From Candidatus Atribacteria bacterium (GTDB lineage Bacteria; Atribacterota; Atribacteria; Atribacterales; Atribacteraceae), in assembly GCA_026390275.1 (NCBI GenBank), contig JAPLGF010000271.1:1-16612 (forward strand): 16,612 nucleotides of DNA, written 5' to 3'. The notes beneath the pieces were generated by a model that was not told the DNA's origin, ran no database searches, and worked only from the letters and a program-made list of their open reading frames with translations. The translations under genes were made by a program, and so were the position numbers. Within the stretch, counting starts at the first letter, position 1. Each line of letters begins with the position of its first letter. Of the stretch, positions 1-7,253 are shown one piece after another.

Positions 1-559
1 ATCATGGTCGATGAGGTCTTGATTGAGCACCCAGTGGTGAGGTTCTTTGCTCAGGGAGGCAAGATATCTCTTCCCTCCCCGTGGGAAGCTCGCCGATACC
101 GTCGAGGGGTTTTCCAGAAACTGGTGGGCTTTGGCAATGAGCCGCTCTCGATCACTTGCCTCTTTTTGAGCCCGTCGGGAAGAGGAGGTGACAATCAGCC
201 TTTCCGAAAGAGTCACGGGGTTTTTCCCGGCTTTCCCTCTTTTCTCATAGGGAAATACCTGATACCGGAACCCTTCCTCTAAGTTCCCATCCGGAGAGGA
301 TACCTCGATATACCCTGGGGGGTCCAGGATTTTCTCGGTAAGATCAGTGGGGAGCTTTTTGAGCCGGGAAGCGACAATGTAGCCGTAGCCTTTTTGAGTG
401 ATGGCTTCCAGGTGGAGTTTACGGTTGAGACCTCGGTCGGCGACGATGATCACCCGGCGGATGCCGAAGCGGTGTTCGACCCCAACGAAGGAGAACCCGG
501 TGCTTTACCATTCCCTCCTCCCGGTAGGATTCGACCAGGGAGACGTATTCATGATTCTT
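1..559 (-). pseudogene. IS1634-type transposase remnant, internally deleted
   Basis: Read on the minus strand, positions 559 to 482 encode an N-terminal segment (KNHEYVSLVESYREEGMVKH) typical of IS1634/IS4-like DDE transposases. At about 481/480 the reading jumps out of frame into VEHRFGIRRVIIVADRGLNR, which in this family is the second catalytic aspartate region and normally lies some 200 residues further on. From there the frame is open to the window edge (GYGYIVASRLKKLPTDL and onward). The piece that should carry the first catalytic Asp is therefore missing and the two halves are frameshifted, so the gene is dead. No convincing start codon lies upstream; an in-frame stop is at 608-610. The C-terminal end lies outside the window, so terminal inverted repeats cannot be checked. 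The family assignment rests on motif recognition. Confidence 0.78.
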
Positions 560-646
560 GGCATGAGTGATACCGGTTCTCGCTTCCCCTGAGCGTTGGG
601 TTGCAATTTAAAATAAAAGTCTCTATATTGGAATTCATATGACGTG

Positions 647-780
647 AATAGACAATCATGCCAGTTCCTGGTGCCATCAGAGAGATGAAAAATTGCCCTT
701 TTTTTTGATAGAACCTGCTACCCGGAAGTGGTGGTCTATTTATTATTCTTCGGTTTTAGTCTTACGCTGTAGGTTGATTT
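647..780 (+). repeat. Mosaic intergenic repeat, copy 1 (both modules)
   Basis: This copy has the full architecture. The left module runs from AATAGACAATCATGCC at 647 through GTTCCTGGTGCCATCAGAG to GATGAAAAA. A T tract follows, then a right arm ending GTGGTCTATT at 740 whose last seven bases complement the left AATAGAC. Then comes a T-rich spacer and the second module, CTTACGCTGTAGGTTGATT, at 761-779. The outer stem is only 7 bp here, so this copy looks decayed compared with 15794-15885. It lies between the dead transposase and the PAP2 gene and ends 17 bases before that gene's start. Confidence 0.7.
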
Positions 781-796
781 CTTAGGGTGACGGGAA

Positions 797-1657
797 ATGA
801 CTACCGGGAGCGAAAGCATTCTTTTTCTCCAGCAATTTTCTACCCCATTTTTTGATGGTCTTTTTCATTGGGTTTCCTTTCTCGGGGATGAGTTTTTTTA
901 TTTTATCCTCCTCTCGTTTATTTATTGGTGTGTCGATAAAAAATTAGGGATTCGATTGAGTATCGTCATTTTTTGTTCTCTGTATGTCAATTACACTTTA
1001 AAGGATTTTTTCCATTTTCCCCGACCCCAGGGAGCGGGGATACGGGTTATGGATTTTCCGGAAGGCGAATCGTTCCCCAGTGGACATGCTCAGTCGGGGG
1101 CAACAGTTTCGTTTTTCCTTGCTCGGATTTTTCGTAAATGGTGGTGGTATCTCCTGGCGGGGATGATCACTGTGCTGATTTCGCTTGCCCGGGTCTATCT
1201 GGGAGTTCATTATCCCCGTGATGTGGTAGTCGGAGCACTGTTGGGTATTTTCTTCGCATTTTTCTTTTCCTTCATTTTTCAAAAAAGAGATCAGGGGAAA
1301 TCGATGATTCCAAATGGAACGGAAGTTGTGCTTTCGATTTTAGGGGGGTGTCTGCTCTTCCTTTTTTCCCGGAATACCCTCTCAGTTCGAGTAGCTGGTT
1401 CGCTGATGGGGGTTCTCGTCGGGTCTTTTTTGGAACAGGCTTGGGTTGGCTTTCAGGAAAAAGCGACCCTTCTTTTTCAGGTGATAAAATATATGGGTGG
1501 AATGACAAGCATCATCTTTCTTTATCTCATTTTGAAAAAAATATTTCCCGATCACTCGTTCGCTCTTTTTATCCGGTATTTCTTTCTGAATTTTTGGATC
1601 GTTTTCGTTGTTCCATTCGTTTTCCAGAGAGTTAAATCCCGGGAAACCAGGTTATAA
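797..1657 (+). CDS. PAP2-family membrane phosphatase
   Basis: A 286-residue polytopic membrane protein with the three PAP2 (type 2 phosphatidic acid phosphatase) motifs. KX6RP is K69 to R76-P77 (KDFFHFPRP), PSGH is residues 94-97 with catalytic H97, and RX5HX3D is R132, H138, D142 (RVYLGVHYPRD). Hydrophobic stretches before, between and after the motifs suggest five or more membrane segments; residues about 180-285 add a hydrophobic C-terminal part without recognised motifs. Family members remove phosphate from lipid phosphates such as undecaprenyl pyrophosphate, phosphatidate or phosphatidylglycerophosphate; the substrate cannot be told here. The ATG at 797 is preceded by AGGGTG about 8 bases away. 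The gene lies just after a repeat copy, and no partner gene is evident. Confidence 0.88.
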   Translation: MTTGSESILFLQQFSTPFFDGLFHWVSFLGDEFFYFILLSFIYWCVDKKLGIRLSIVIFCSLYVNYTLKDFFHFPRPQGAGIRVMDFPEGESFPSGHAQSGATVSFFLARIFRKWWWYLLAGMITVLISLARVYLGVHYPRDVVVGALLGIFFAFFFSFIFQKRDQGKSMIPNGTEVVLSILGGCLLFLFSRNTLSVRVAGSLMGVLVGSFLEQAWVGFQEKATLLFQVIKYMGGMTSIIFLYLILKKIFPDHSFALFIRYFFLNFWIVFVVPFVFQRVKSRETRL

Positions 1658-1753
1658 TCAGGACTGTAATCCCGGATGGTTTTGGCAGTTTCACCATTGA
1701 ACTGATCAATATTTTGTTACGAATAATTCCGTTCCTGATGAGGAGGACACCAT
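1658..1753 (+). other. Leader between PAP2 and PHP genes
   Basis: A 96-base gap with no clear terminator. TTGGCA at about 1682 resembles a -35 box, but no matching -10 box stands out at the usual spacing. The segment ATTCCGTTCCTGATGAGG (about 1727-1744) resembles the middle of repeat copy 15934-15985. The ribosome site AGGAGG at 1741-1746 serves the ATG at 1754. The two genes could be co-transcribed. Confidence 0.4.
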
Positions 1754-3085
1754 ATGGATGATATTGAAAGATTTGAAAACCTCCTGGACGATTTTGACCT
1801 GTCCGTTCGAAAGGGAGCCTATTTAAAACTTTTAGAAATGGCTCAAAGGGGAGATGTTCCATTCTCCTCTCCCACCCCCCGGGTGAACCTGCATTTTCAT
1901 ACCTTTTTTTCCTTTAATGCTTATGGATATTCGCCTCTCCATATCGTTTGGAGAGCCCGGCGGGAAGGGCTTGCCATTGCCGGGAGTGTGGATTTTGACG
2001 TATTAGATGCTATGGATGAATTTTCCTGGGCCGGCCTGGAGATTGGTCTTCCCACCACCAGTGGTCTGGAAACCCGAATTTTTCTTCCGGAATACCACGA
2101 TCGAGAACTCAGTTCACCGAAGGAACCAGGGGTAGCCTATTATATGGGAAATGGCTTTATCCGTCTCCCCGAGAAGGGAAGCGAAGCGGAAGAGACGCTT
2201 CATTTCCTGAAGGAGACGGCCCAGGGGAGAAACCGGAAGGTGATTGCCAGGGTGAACACCTTTTTGTCACCGGTGCAAATCGACCTGGAAAAGGACGTTC
2301 TTCCCCTTGCTCCCTCGGCAAATCCCACCGAACGTCATATGAATAAAGCGTATGATCTGGCAGCAGAACGGGTCTTTCCTGATCCCAATCAACGAGCGGT
2401 ATTCTGGTCGGAGAAGCTGGGGATATCGACAGAAAAAGTCCTTCTCTATTTTCACAATAAGCCAGATTTTTACGATATCATGCGGGCAAAATTGATGAAA
2501 TTCGGGGGAATCGGGTATGTGAAACCGGATATTGGAGATTTTCCAGATATTGGTCGGGTGAATCGAATGATTCGAGAGCTGGGAGCCATTCCTTCCTTTT
2601 CCTGGCTGGATGGAACCAGGAGTGGAGAAGCGAATTCCCGGGAATTGCTCCATTTCTGTGTGGAAAAAGGGGTCGAAACCCTCTTTATTGTTCCCGATCG
2701 AAACTGGGATCTACCGGATGAAAAAGAGCGGACTATGAAGCTCCGGAATCTCTATGAGATTGTCACCGAGGCGAAAAAGATGGATTTTCCTATCTTTGTG
2801 GGAACTGAACTGAACAAATACGGACAGAAGTTCGTCGATGAATTCGATTCTCCCGCTTTAACACCTCTCGCTCCGTATTTTTTAGAGAGCGCCTGGCTCC
2901 TGTGGGGTCATTCAGTGTTAGAACGATCTTCTCGGGGTTATGCCAGCGAATGGGCCCGAAATCAATTTCGAACCAGGAGTGAAAGGAATTCATTCTTTGC
3001 CCGGATTGGGAAAACCACCCTTGCTGTTCCCGAGGAGATAACGAGATTGAATACCCTTTCCACCGAACAATTATTGAATAAGTAG
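1754..3085 (+). CDS. PHP-domain metal-dependent protein
   Basis: A 443-residue cytoplasmic protein with no signal peptide. The segment VNLHFHTFFSFNAYGYSP (44-61) carries the H47-x-H49 pair that opens a PHP domain. It is followed by helix 62-70, GSVDFDVLDA with D80 (where PHP proteins usually read TDH), and GLETRIFLP with E106, a usual metal ligand. Near the C-terminus IFVGTELNKYGQKFVDEF resembles the later ligand-bearing strand. The protein is longer than simple PHP phosphatases (about 270 residues), with extra segments around 110-230. PHP enzymes hydrolyse phosphoesters with two or three metals; the substrate is unknown. The sugar-phosphate kinase downstream and the aldolase subunit nearby suggest, as inference only, a sugar phosphate. 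The ATG is preceded by AGGAGG. The TAG stop is the first part of a repeat copy. Confidence 0.72.
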   Translation: MDDIERFENLLDDFDLSVRKGAYLKLLEMAQRGDVPFSSPTPRVNLHFHTFFSFNAYGYSPLHIVWRARREGLAIAGSVDFDVLDAMDEFSWAGLEIGLPTTSGLETRIFLPEYHDRELSSPKEPGVAYYMGNGFIRLPEKGSEAEETLHFLKETAQGRNRKVIARVNTFLSPVQIDLEKDVLPLAPSANPTERHMNKAYDLAAERVFPDPNQRAVFWSEKLGISTEKVLLYFHNKPDFYDIMRAKLMKFGGIGYVKPDIGDFPDIGRVNRMIRELGAIPSFSWLDGTRSGEANSRELLHFCVEKGVETLFIVPDRNWDLPDEKERTMKLRNLYEIVTEAKKMDFPIFVGTELNKYGQKFVDEFDSPALTPLAPYFLESAWLLWGHSVLERSSRGYASEWARNQFRTRSERNSFFARIGKTTLAVPEEITRLNTLSTEQLLNK

Positions 3086-3222
3086 ACAACCATGCCATTT
3101 TTGGTGCCATCAAGGGATGAAAATACCCCCCCCTCTTGCCCTCAACAAAACGGGGAGAGGGGAAAAAAGGAGGGGGAGATTCCTTGAGGAGAGTCATTTT
3201 CAGGGTAGTGTTGAGGTGCCTC
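3083..3222 (+). repeat. Mosaic intergenic repeat, copy 2
   Basis: Starts with TAGACAACCATGCC, whose TAG is the stop codon of the PHP gene. It runs through TTGGTGCCATCAAGGGATGAAAATACCCC into a purine/pyrimidine-asymmetric segment, GCCCTCAACAAAACGGGGAG (3138 on), whose 25 bases are identical to 5796-5820 in copy 4. It ends with ATTTTCAGGGTAG at about 3197-3209, an end shared with other copies. It fills the whole gap up to the kinase start. Confidence 0.75.
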
Positions 3223-4179
3223 ATGATTTTAGTTGTTACGCCCAATCCTTGTATTGATAAAACTCTTTTTGTTCAGGAACTCTGTCTGAAAGAAAAAATT
3301 CAGGTGAAAGAAGTACGGGAGATTTCCGGAGGGAAGGGTTCCAATGTTACCCGGGTCTTGCGGGAGTTGGGAGTGAACTCTCGGCACTTTATGATCTTGG
3401 GGGGATATACCGGTGAACGAGTCCGGATCCTGATGGAGCAAGATGGGGTAGAGGTATTTCCGGCGTGGGTCTCCAGTCCAACGCGGGTGGTAACCACGGT
3501 AGTGGATGAACGGTGGAAACAGGTTGCTTTTTTTGAGCCGGGATCCGAGCTGAGCCGGACAGAGTTGGATGCCGTTCTACATTCCTATGAATCAGCCCTG
3601 GATTCTTCCGAAGTGGTGGTCATGTGCGGAAGCGTTTCCTGTCCTAATGTATCCGATGTCTATTATGAAATGGTTAAGCGAGCAAAAAATGCCGGAAAAA
3701 AAACCATCATTGACAGCCGGGGAAAGCCGCTTTCCTTGGCCCTGGAGGCAGCACCCTGGTTGGTCAAGATGAATCAGGAGGAAGCCGGGGAAACCGGGGG
3801 AAAGCCAGTACAAAGTGGTGAGGATGTGAAGAGGTTCTGTGATTTTCTCTCCCAAAAAGGAGTAGAATTCCTCATTCTCACCTTTGGTGAAAAGGGAGCG
3901 ATGCTCTCCGGACCCGGTTTTTTATTCTTTGCCCAACCCCCTCGAGTTTCAACCATCAATCCAGTGGGGTCTGGTGATTCGTTTTTGGCCGCATTTCTTT
4001 CTGTTCTTATGAAAGGGGAAAATTTATCTGAGTGTTTGCGTTGGGGAGTAGCAGCGGGAGCGGCCAATGCTCAGATGTGGGATGCCGGATCGACTCAAAA
4101 AGAGGACATTCTCTCACTTCTTCCAGAGGTGGTGATGGAAAACGACGCCGATTGGTTTTTTCGCTCCATCTTTTCGTGA
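3223..4179 (+). CDS. PfkB-family sugar-phosphate kinase (FruK/LacC type)
   Basis: A 318-residue ribokinase-superfamily kinase of the 1-phosphofructokinase/tagatose-6-phosphate kinase subgroup. It opens with MILVVTPNPCIDKT (D12 binds sugar), has GGKGSNVTR at 37-45, LTFGEKGA at 219-226 in the ATP-binding half, and the signature NPVGSGDSFLAAF at 246-258 with catalytic D252. Length matches the family. The open frame extends to 3136, but those 29 extra codons are repeat sequence; ATG 3223 starts exactly where homologues start and has GAGGTG at 3213-3218. The enzyme would phosphorylate a ketose phosphate (fructose-1-P, tagatose-6-P or similar) to a bisphosphate. The GatZ-like aldolase subunit converging from downstream makes a tagatose-type or related bisphosphate route plausible, but substrate choice cannot be read from sequence. 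A PHP gene lies 137 bases upstream. Confidence 0.88.
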   Translation: MILVVTPNPCIDKTLFVQELCLKEKIQVKEVREISGGKGSNVTRVLRELGVNSRHFMILGGYTGERVRILMEQDGVEVFPAWVSSPTRVVTTVVDERWKQVAFFEPGSELSRTELDAVLHSYESALDSSEVVVMCGSVSCPNVSDVYYEMVKRAKNAGKKTIIDSRGKPLSLALEAAPWLVKMNQEEAGETGGKPVQSGEDVKRFCDFLSQKGVEFLILTFGEKGAMLSGPGFLFFAQPPRVSTINPVGSGDSFLAAFLSVLMKGENLSECLRWGVAAGAANAQMWDAGSTQKEDILSLLPEVVMENDADWFFRSIFS

Positions 4180-4189
4180 TTGATTTTTG

Positions 4190-4240
4190 TATATAACCAG
4201 GTCTGGAACTGGCATCATCAGAGTGATGAAAAATTTGGGT
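4190..4240 (+). repeat. Mosaic intergenic repeat, copy 3 (left module only)
   Basis: Runs from TATATAACCAGGTCTGGAAC through TGGCATCATCAGAGTGATGAAAAAT. It matches the left module of copy 1 (GGTGCCATCAGAGAGATGAAAAAT) and starts about 11 bases after the kinase stop. The rest of the gap to the terminator at 4348 is A-rich with no recognisable second module. Confidence 0.6.
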
Positions 4241-4347
4241 TGAGATTGAAACTTTTTCGGAACTGGCCGATACAAATAAGTAGAAATCGAAAAGAAAAAA
4301 AACGAAGAACAAGAAGAATTGAATAAAAGAAATCTTTCCCCTCCTTG

Positions 4348-4388
4348 CACCAAAGGGGAGCCGACCACAAATCGGCTCCCCTTTGGTG
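4348..4388. terminator. Bidirectional terminator, 17-bp perfect stem
   Basis: Positions 4348-4364 and 4372-4388 are perfect inverted complements around a 7-base loop (CCACAAA). It lies between the convergent kinase (stop 4179) and GatZ-like gene (stop 4390-4392). For minus-strand transcripts the stem begins 1 base past the stop codon. T runs are modest on both sides (TTTATTTGG after it on plus; A-rich before it), so efficiency is uncertain, but position and stem strength fit a shared terminator. Confidence 0.8.
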
Positions 4389-4389
4389 T

Positions 4390-5712
4390 TTATTTGGTTG
4401 AATATCTCCTTTCTTCCAGTACTTTCTTCACCCGTTCATTAATATTGATCAGATTGAATGAACGGAAGTATTTATCCATGGCTTTTTCGATTTCGGAATA
4501 GACTATTTCTTCCGCCTGATAACCATTCTGTCTGAGATTCCGATAGAGTTTTTCTCGGGCAGAAATCACCTCGGGTTGGGCCCAGACATACCGACACCCG
4601 GTCTTGATAAGCCATGATTTTCTTTCCGGAGCGAGTTCAGAAAAATCCTTTCCCAGTTCATCTGGGTGTAGCCATTTTTTCCAGCGACCGCTTCGGTAAA
4701 CAGCATTTTCGAGATTTTGCATCAAAGAAGAGAGACGGAAAATCTGTTGGACTTGAAAAAGCCGATGCTCAATTTCTGTCAGTCGTTTCAAGGCATGGTA
4801 TTCTTCCTCGGTAAATTCCGGTCCCACGTTTGCTCCACCCATCCCGGAAAGGGGATAATCACCCGGATTGTCCACGTAGTCAGAGTAGTGGCCCTTGATA
4901 AATGATCCATACTCTGCAGCCTTCCGAACTAACTGCTGAGCCACCTGGGGATCGAAGGAGGTGGTGTGAAGATCGGTACCCACTTTTCCGACTACGAAGA
5001 TGGGCCAGACGTCTGGGAGATTTTTTGCTACTAGCGCTTTTTTCAAACCTCGTAAGAAATTGTCGAAAACGTTCAAATCGGCCAGTCCGCCATGGACTTC
5101 TTCTGTTCCTACCTCATAAGAGATGGGAGAATACCCTTTGAGACGACGATAGTGTTCCACGTGCTCGACGAGCTCCACGGTTCGTTCGATGACTCGTTCG
5201 ATAGGAATGACACTTCCATTGGGAAGGGTACGATCCACGGTGGGATCGACGTGGATCAAATCATATCCGGCATCCACCGCCGCTTCGAACGATTTTTTGA
5301 TCCATTCCATGCATTGTTCCAGTGGCCACTTCTCAATGCTTTGGATGTCTTTGAGCCAGGGACCTCCGTGATCGATGGCAATAATGATGGGACCATTGTA
5401 ATCAATCGACTCGGCTTCTAATTTCACCGTCTCGACGAATTCACGCGGTGTCATTCCGGTATATCCACCATCTCGGTCGACTTGATTTAAAGTGGCAGCA
5501 AATTTAATGGGAGCATTTGCTCTTTTCGCAGCTCGCAGGGCAGCCTTAATCACCGTTTCGGAATTGGGACAGGCCGCAAAGAGGGTCTGAAAAGCTCCTT
5601 CCCGGGATCCCAGATCTTTCATGGTATTCATCAGAAGATCACAGACTGGTTGACCCAGGCTCATGGCTTTTTGCCTGAGTTCGCTCGAATCAATAGCTTT
5701 TCGTGAAAACAT
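4390..5712 (-). CDS. GatZ/KbaZ-like tagatose-bisphosphate aldolase subunit
   Basis: A 440-residue soluble protein matching the family of class II D-tagatose-1,6-bisphosphate aldolase 'non-catalytic' subunits, of about the usual length. Characteristic blocks in order: FAATLNQVDRDGGYTGMTP (71-89), IAIDHGGPW (111-119), AGYDLIHVDPT (148-158) and SYEVGTEEVHGG (198-209), set in a TIM-barrel-like pattern. In Escherichia coli GatZ/KbaZ supports the catalytic partner GatY/KbaY. No such partner is present in this window, so it is either encoded elsewhere or this homologue works alone, as has been considered for other family members. The ATG at 5712 has AAGGAG about 9 bases upstream. It converges on a FruK/LacC-type kinase across a shared terminator; together they could phosphorylate and cleave a ketohexose phosphate (inference). 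Confidence 0.85.
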   Translation of the reverse strand: MFSRKAIDSSELRQKAMSLGQPVCDLLMNTMKDLGSREGAFQTLFAACPNSETVIKAALRAAKRANAPIKFAATLNQVDRDGGYTGMTPREFVETVKLEAESIDYNGPIIIAIDHGGPWLKDIQSIEKWPLEQCMEWIKKSFEAAVDAGYDLIHVDPTVDRTLPNGSVIPIERVIERTVELVEHVEHYRRLKGYSPISYEVGTEEVHGGLADLNVFDNFLRGLKKALVAKNLPDVWPIFVVGKVGTDLHTTSFDPQVAQQLVRKAAEYGSFIKGHYSDYVDNPGDYPLSGMGGANVGPEFTEEEYHALKRLTEIEHRLFQVQQIFRLSSLMQNLENAVYRSGRWKKWLHPDELGKDFSELAPERKSWLIKTGCRYVWAQPEVISAREKLYRNLRQNGYQAEEIVYSEIEKAMDKYFRSFNLININERVKKVLEERRYSTK

Positions 5713-5748
5713 AGAGGAACACTCCTTCTAATTGAAATCCATTGATCA

Positions 5749-5884
5749 GACAACCATGTTTGTCCCTGGCACCATCCAGGGATGAAAATACCCCCGCCCT
5801 CAACAAAACGGGGAGAGGGGGATGAGGAGAGAACGGTTGGGAGTATCTTTTCCAACTCCGCCTCTCAACATTATTTTCGGGGCA
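5749..5884 (+). repeat. Mosaic intergenic repeat, copy 4
   Basis: Starts CAGACAACCATGTTTGTCCC, continues TGGCACCATCCAGGGATGAAAATACCCC and the 25-base segment at 5796-5820 identical to copy 2. It then has TCTTTTCCAACTCC (5848 on), which recurs in copy 5, and ends ATTATTTTCGGGG. It occupies the whole gap between two minus-strand genes: the stop of the secreted protein gene (5889) and the start of the GatZ-like gene. It is oriented opposite to them. Confidence 0.75.
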
Positions 5885-5888
5885 GGAA

Positions 5889-6944
5889 TTATTTTATCCA
5901 GTTCATCCCTTTGACGAGTCCCAAAATCCAGGATTGAGCGGACTGGTACTCACTGGCCGGGAGAATGAGGAGAAGGCCGGCGTTTGTTCCTTCAAAAGTG
6001 GTGATGATGGTTACAATTTGTTGGTTATTCTGAGGAGTTTGGGAATAGAGGGAAATGGTGGCTTTTTTACCACCGACCATGAGTGATGTTGCGCCATGGA
6101 ATTGCTTTCCCCTGGTTGCTTCCGGTATAGCATCGTTTTGGAGTTCCTGGGGATCGCTGAAGCTGGCGACAATCAGTTCACCCTGGTTGGGGGTCTGATA
6201 AATAGCCTGAGCCGTCCCATCGCGGGTGAAGTTATCACTCAAGGTACATCCCTGGGGAAGAGTGAGAGAAAAGACCCCCAATGGATCGGTGTACAGATTG
6301 CCCGTTTGCGCCGGAGAGGATGGGAGAAGGGGAAGAGTGGCGGCGGGAATGGTTGGGTAAGGCGTCCCTTCGACCAGGGGAACTACGGTGTTTTCTGGGG
6401 ATGGATGGGTGGTCACGGTTGGTGGGGGTTGAGAAGTTCCTGTTACCGGGAATTTGGACCCTTGCATCAGGGCAGAGAATTGAGGTATCAGGGTGTCAAA
6501 GTTCTTCTCAGCACAGTCAAAAAAGAAAGTGAAGGCTTCTTTATCAGCGATCAGGGCATAAACTCTTCCTTTGAACTGGATTGTTTGATTGGCTGGCATA
6601 AAAAGAAAATCGTGTCGGGGAAGGGTCACTCCGGAAATGGTTTCCGAAGCATTTTCTTTCGGAGTGTAATTTTTGTACGATGGCAGACCATTCTTCTGTA
6701 AAGCTTGCATATACCCCTCGTTGGTTATGATTTGGGAGAGAGCCTCTTTAAAAATGAAGAGTTCAGCCAGAATATTGTTTTGGGCGTTAGTAAAAACGAA
6801 GTGTTTGTAGGAAACATTTGGCAGGGGCTGTTCTGACCATCCACTGGGGAGGGTGAACGATATCTCTCCCGCAACTGCTCCCCCTGAAACAGAAAGCGCC
6901 AGAATCAGTGTAAAAAATATGATAAAATGTTTTGTTGTATTCAT
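5889..6944 (-). CDS. Secreted two-domain protein of unknown function
   Basis: A 351-residue protein with a clear Sec signal peptide: MNTTKHF, hydrophobic core about 8-20, AVA at 23-25 and likely cleavage before G26. There is no lipobox cysteine. Residues about 27-165 and 217-351 look like two versions of one fold: each begins with (I/V)FSLTLP or ISFTLPSGW and ends with a line such as LIPQFSALMQGSKF or SAQSWILGLVKGMNW. They are joined by a Pro/Thr/Ser linker (about 166-215). The pattern recalls PsbP/Mog1-like or DUF1795-type domains, an analogy rather than an identification. No catalytic motif is visible. The ATG has GGGAGGG about 7 bases upstream, and T/A-rich DNA beyond it offers possible -10 boxes. 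The next gene on the same strand is 176 bases away across a repeat. The function is unknown. Confidence 0.75.
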   Translation of the reverse strand: MNTTKHFIIFFTLILALSVSGGAVAGEISFTLPSGWSEQPLPNVSYKHFVFTNAQNNILAELFIFKEALSQIITNEGYMQALQKNGLPSYKNYTPKENASETISGVTLPRHDFLFMPANQTIQFKGRVYALIADKEAFTFFFDCAEKNFDTLIPQFSALMQGSKFPVTGTSQPPPTVTTHPSPENTVVPLVEGTPYPTIPAATLPLLPSSPAQTGNLYTDPLGVFSLTLPQGCTLSDNFTRDGTAQAIYQTPNQGELIVASFSDPQELQNDAIPEATRGKQFHGATSLMVGGKKATISLYSQTPQNNQQIVTIITTFEGTNAGLLLILPASEYQSAQSWILGLVKGMNWIK

Positions 6945-7253
6945 AATACAACCCTCCCTTTTTTTATATCATTGGGAAAATAATAGCACATTCCATCTCC
7001 GGTGCCCCATTCTTTGGTTTATCTGTACTATCCCGAAAATAATGTTGAGTTGCGGAGTCGGGAAAGATGCTCTGGACCGCTATCTCTTCATTCCCTTCTT
7101 TTTCTTGACAAGTCGTTTTGAATAGTATAGTATTTTGCTAATGTTAATAAGAAAGCTGCTGTTTTTTCAATCTTGGTTGAATTTCCGGTAGAAACAAAGG
7201 TTGGGTAAATAGACGTTCCTGGTGAATCGGGGTTAAAAGAGGAGGCGTTCGAT
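6945..7253. other. Divergent promoter region
   Basis: A 309-base gap between the leftward secreted-protein gene and the rightward cysteine desulfurase gene. It holds the ribosome sites for both, the plus-strand promoter at 7105-7133 and, for the minus strand, only weak TATTAT/TATAAA-like boxes at about 6960-6985. No mosaic repeat and no strong hairpin were seen, unlike most other gaps here. Confidence 0.5.
7105..7133 (+). promoter_or_regulatory. Sigma70-type promoter for the Fe-S operon
   Basis: A consensus -35 box TTGACA lies at 7105-7110. The -10 region TATAGTAT spans 7126-7133: TAGTAT at 7128-7133 gives a 17-base spacer, TATAGT at 7126-7131 gives 15. Transcription would begin near 7140, leaving a leader of about 110 bases before the cysteine desulfurase ATG. 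No IscR-like operator was recognised. Confidence 0.7.

Noticed and set aside
4..592. Plus-strand open frames over the transposase remnant
   Set aside because: They are antisense to a clear transposase reading on the minus strand and have no ribosome site or family pattern.
1658..1753. Promoter for the PHP gene
   Set aside because: TTGGCA lacks a convincing -10 partner at 16-18 bases, so it is not called.
3136..3222. N-terminal 29-residue extension of the PfkB kinase frame
   Set aside because: It is translated repeat DNA, homologues begin at MILVVTPNP, and the ribosome site GAGGTG fits ATG 3223.
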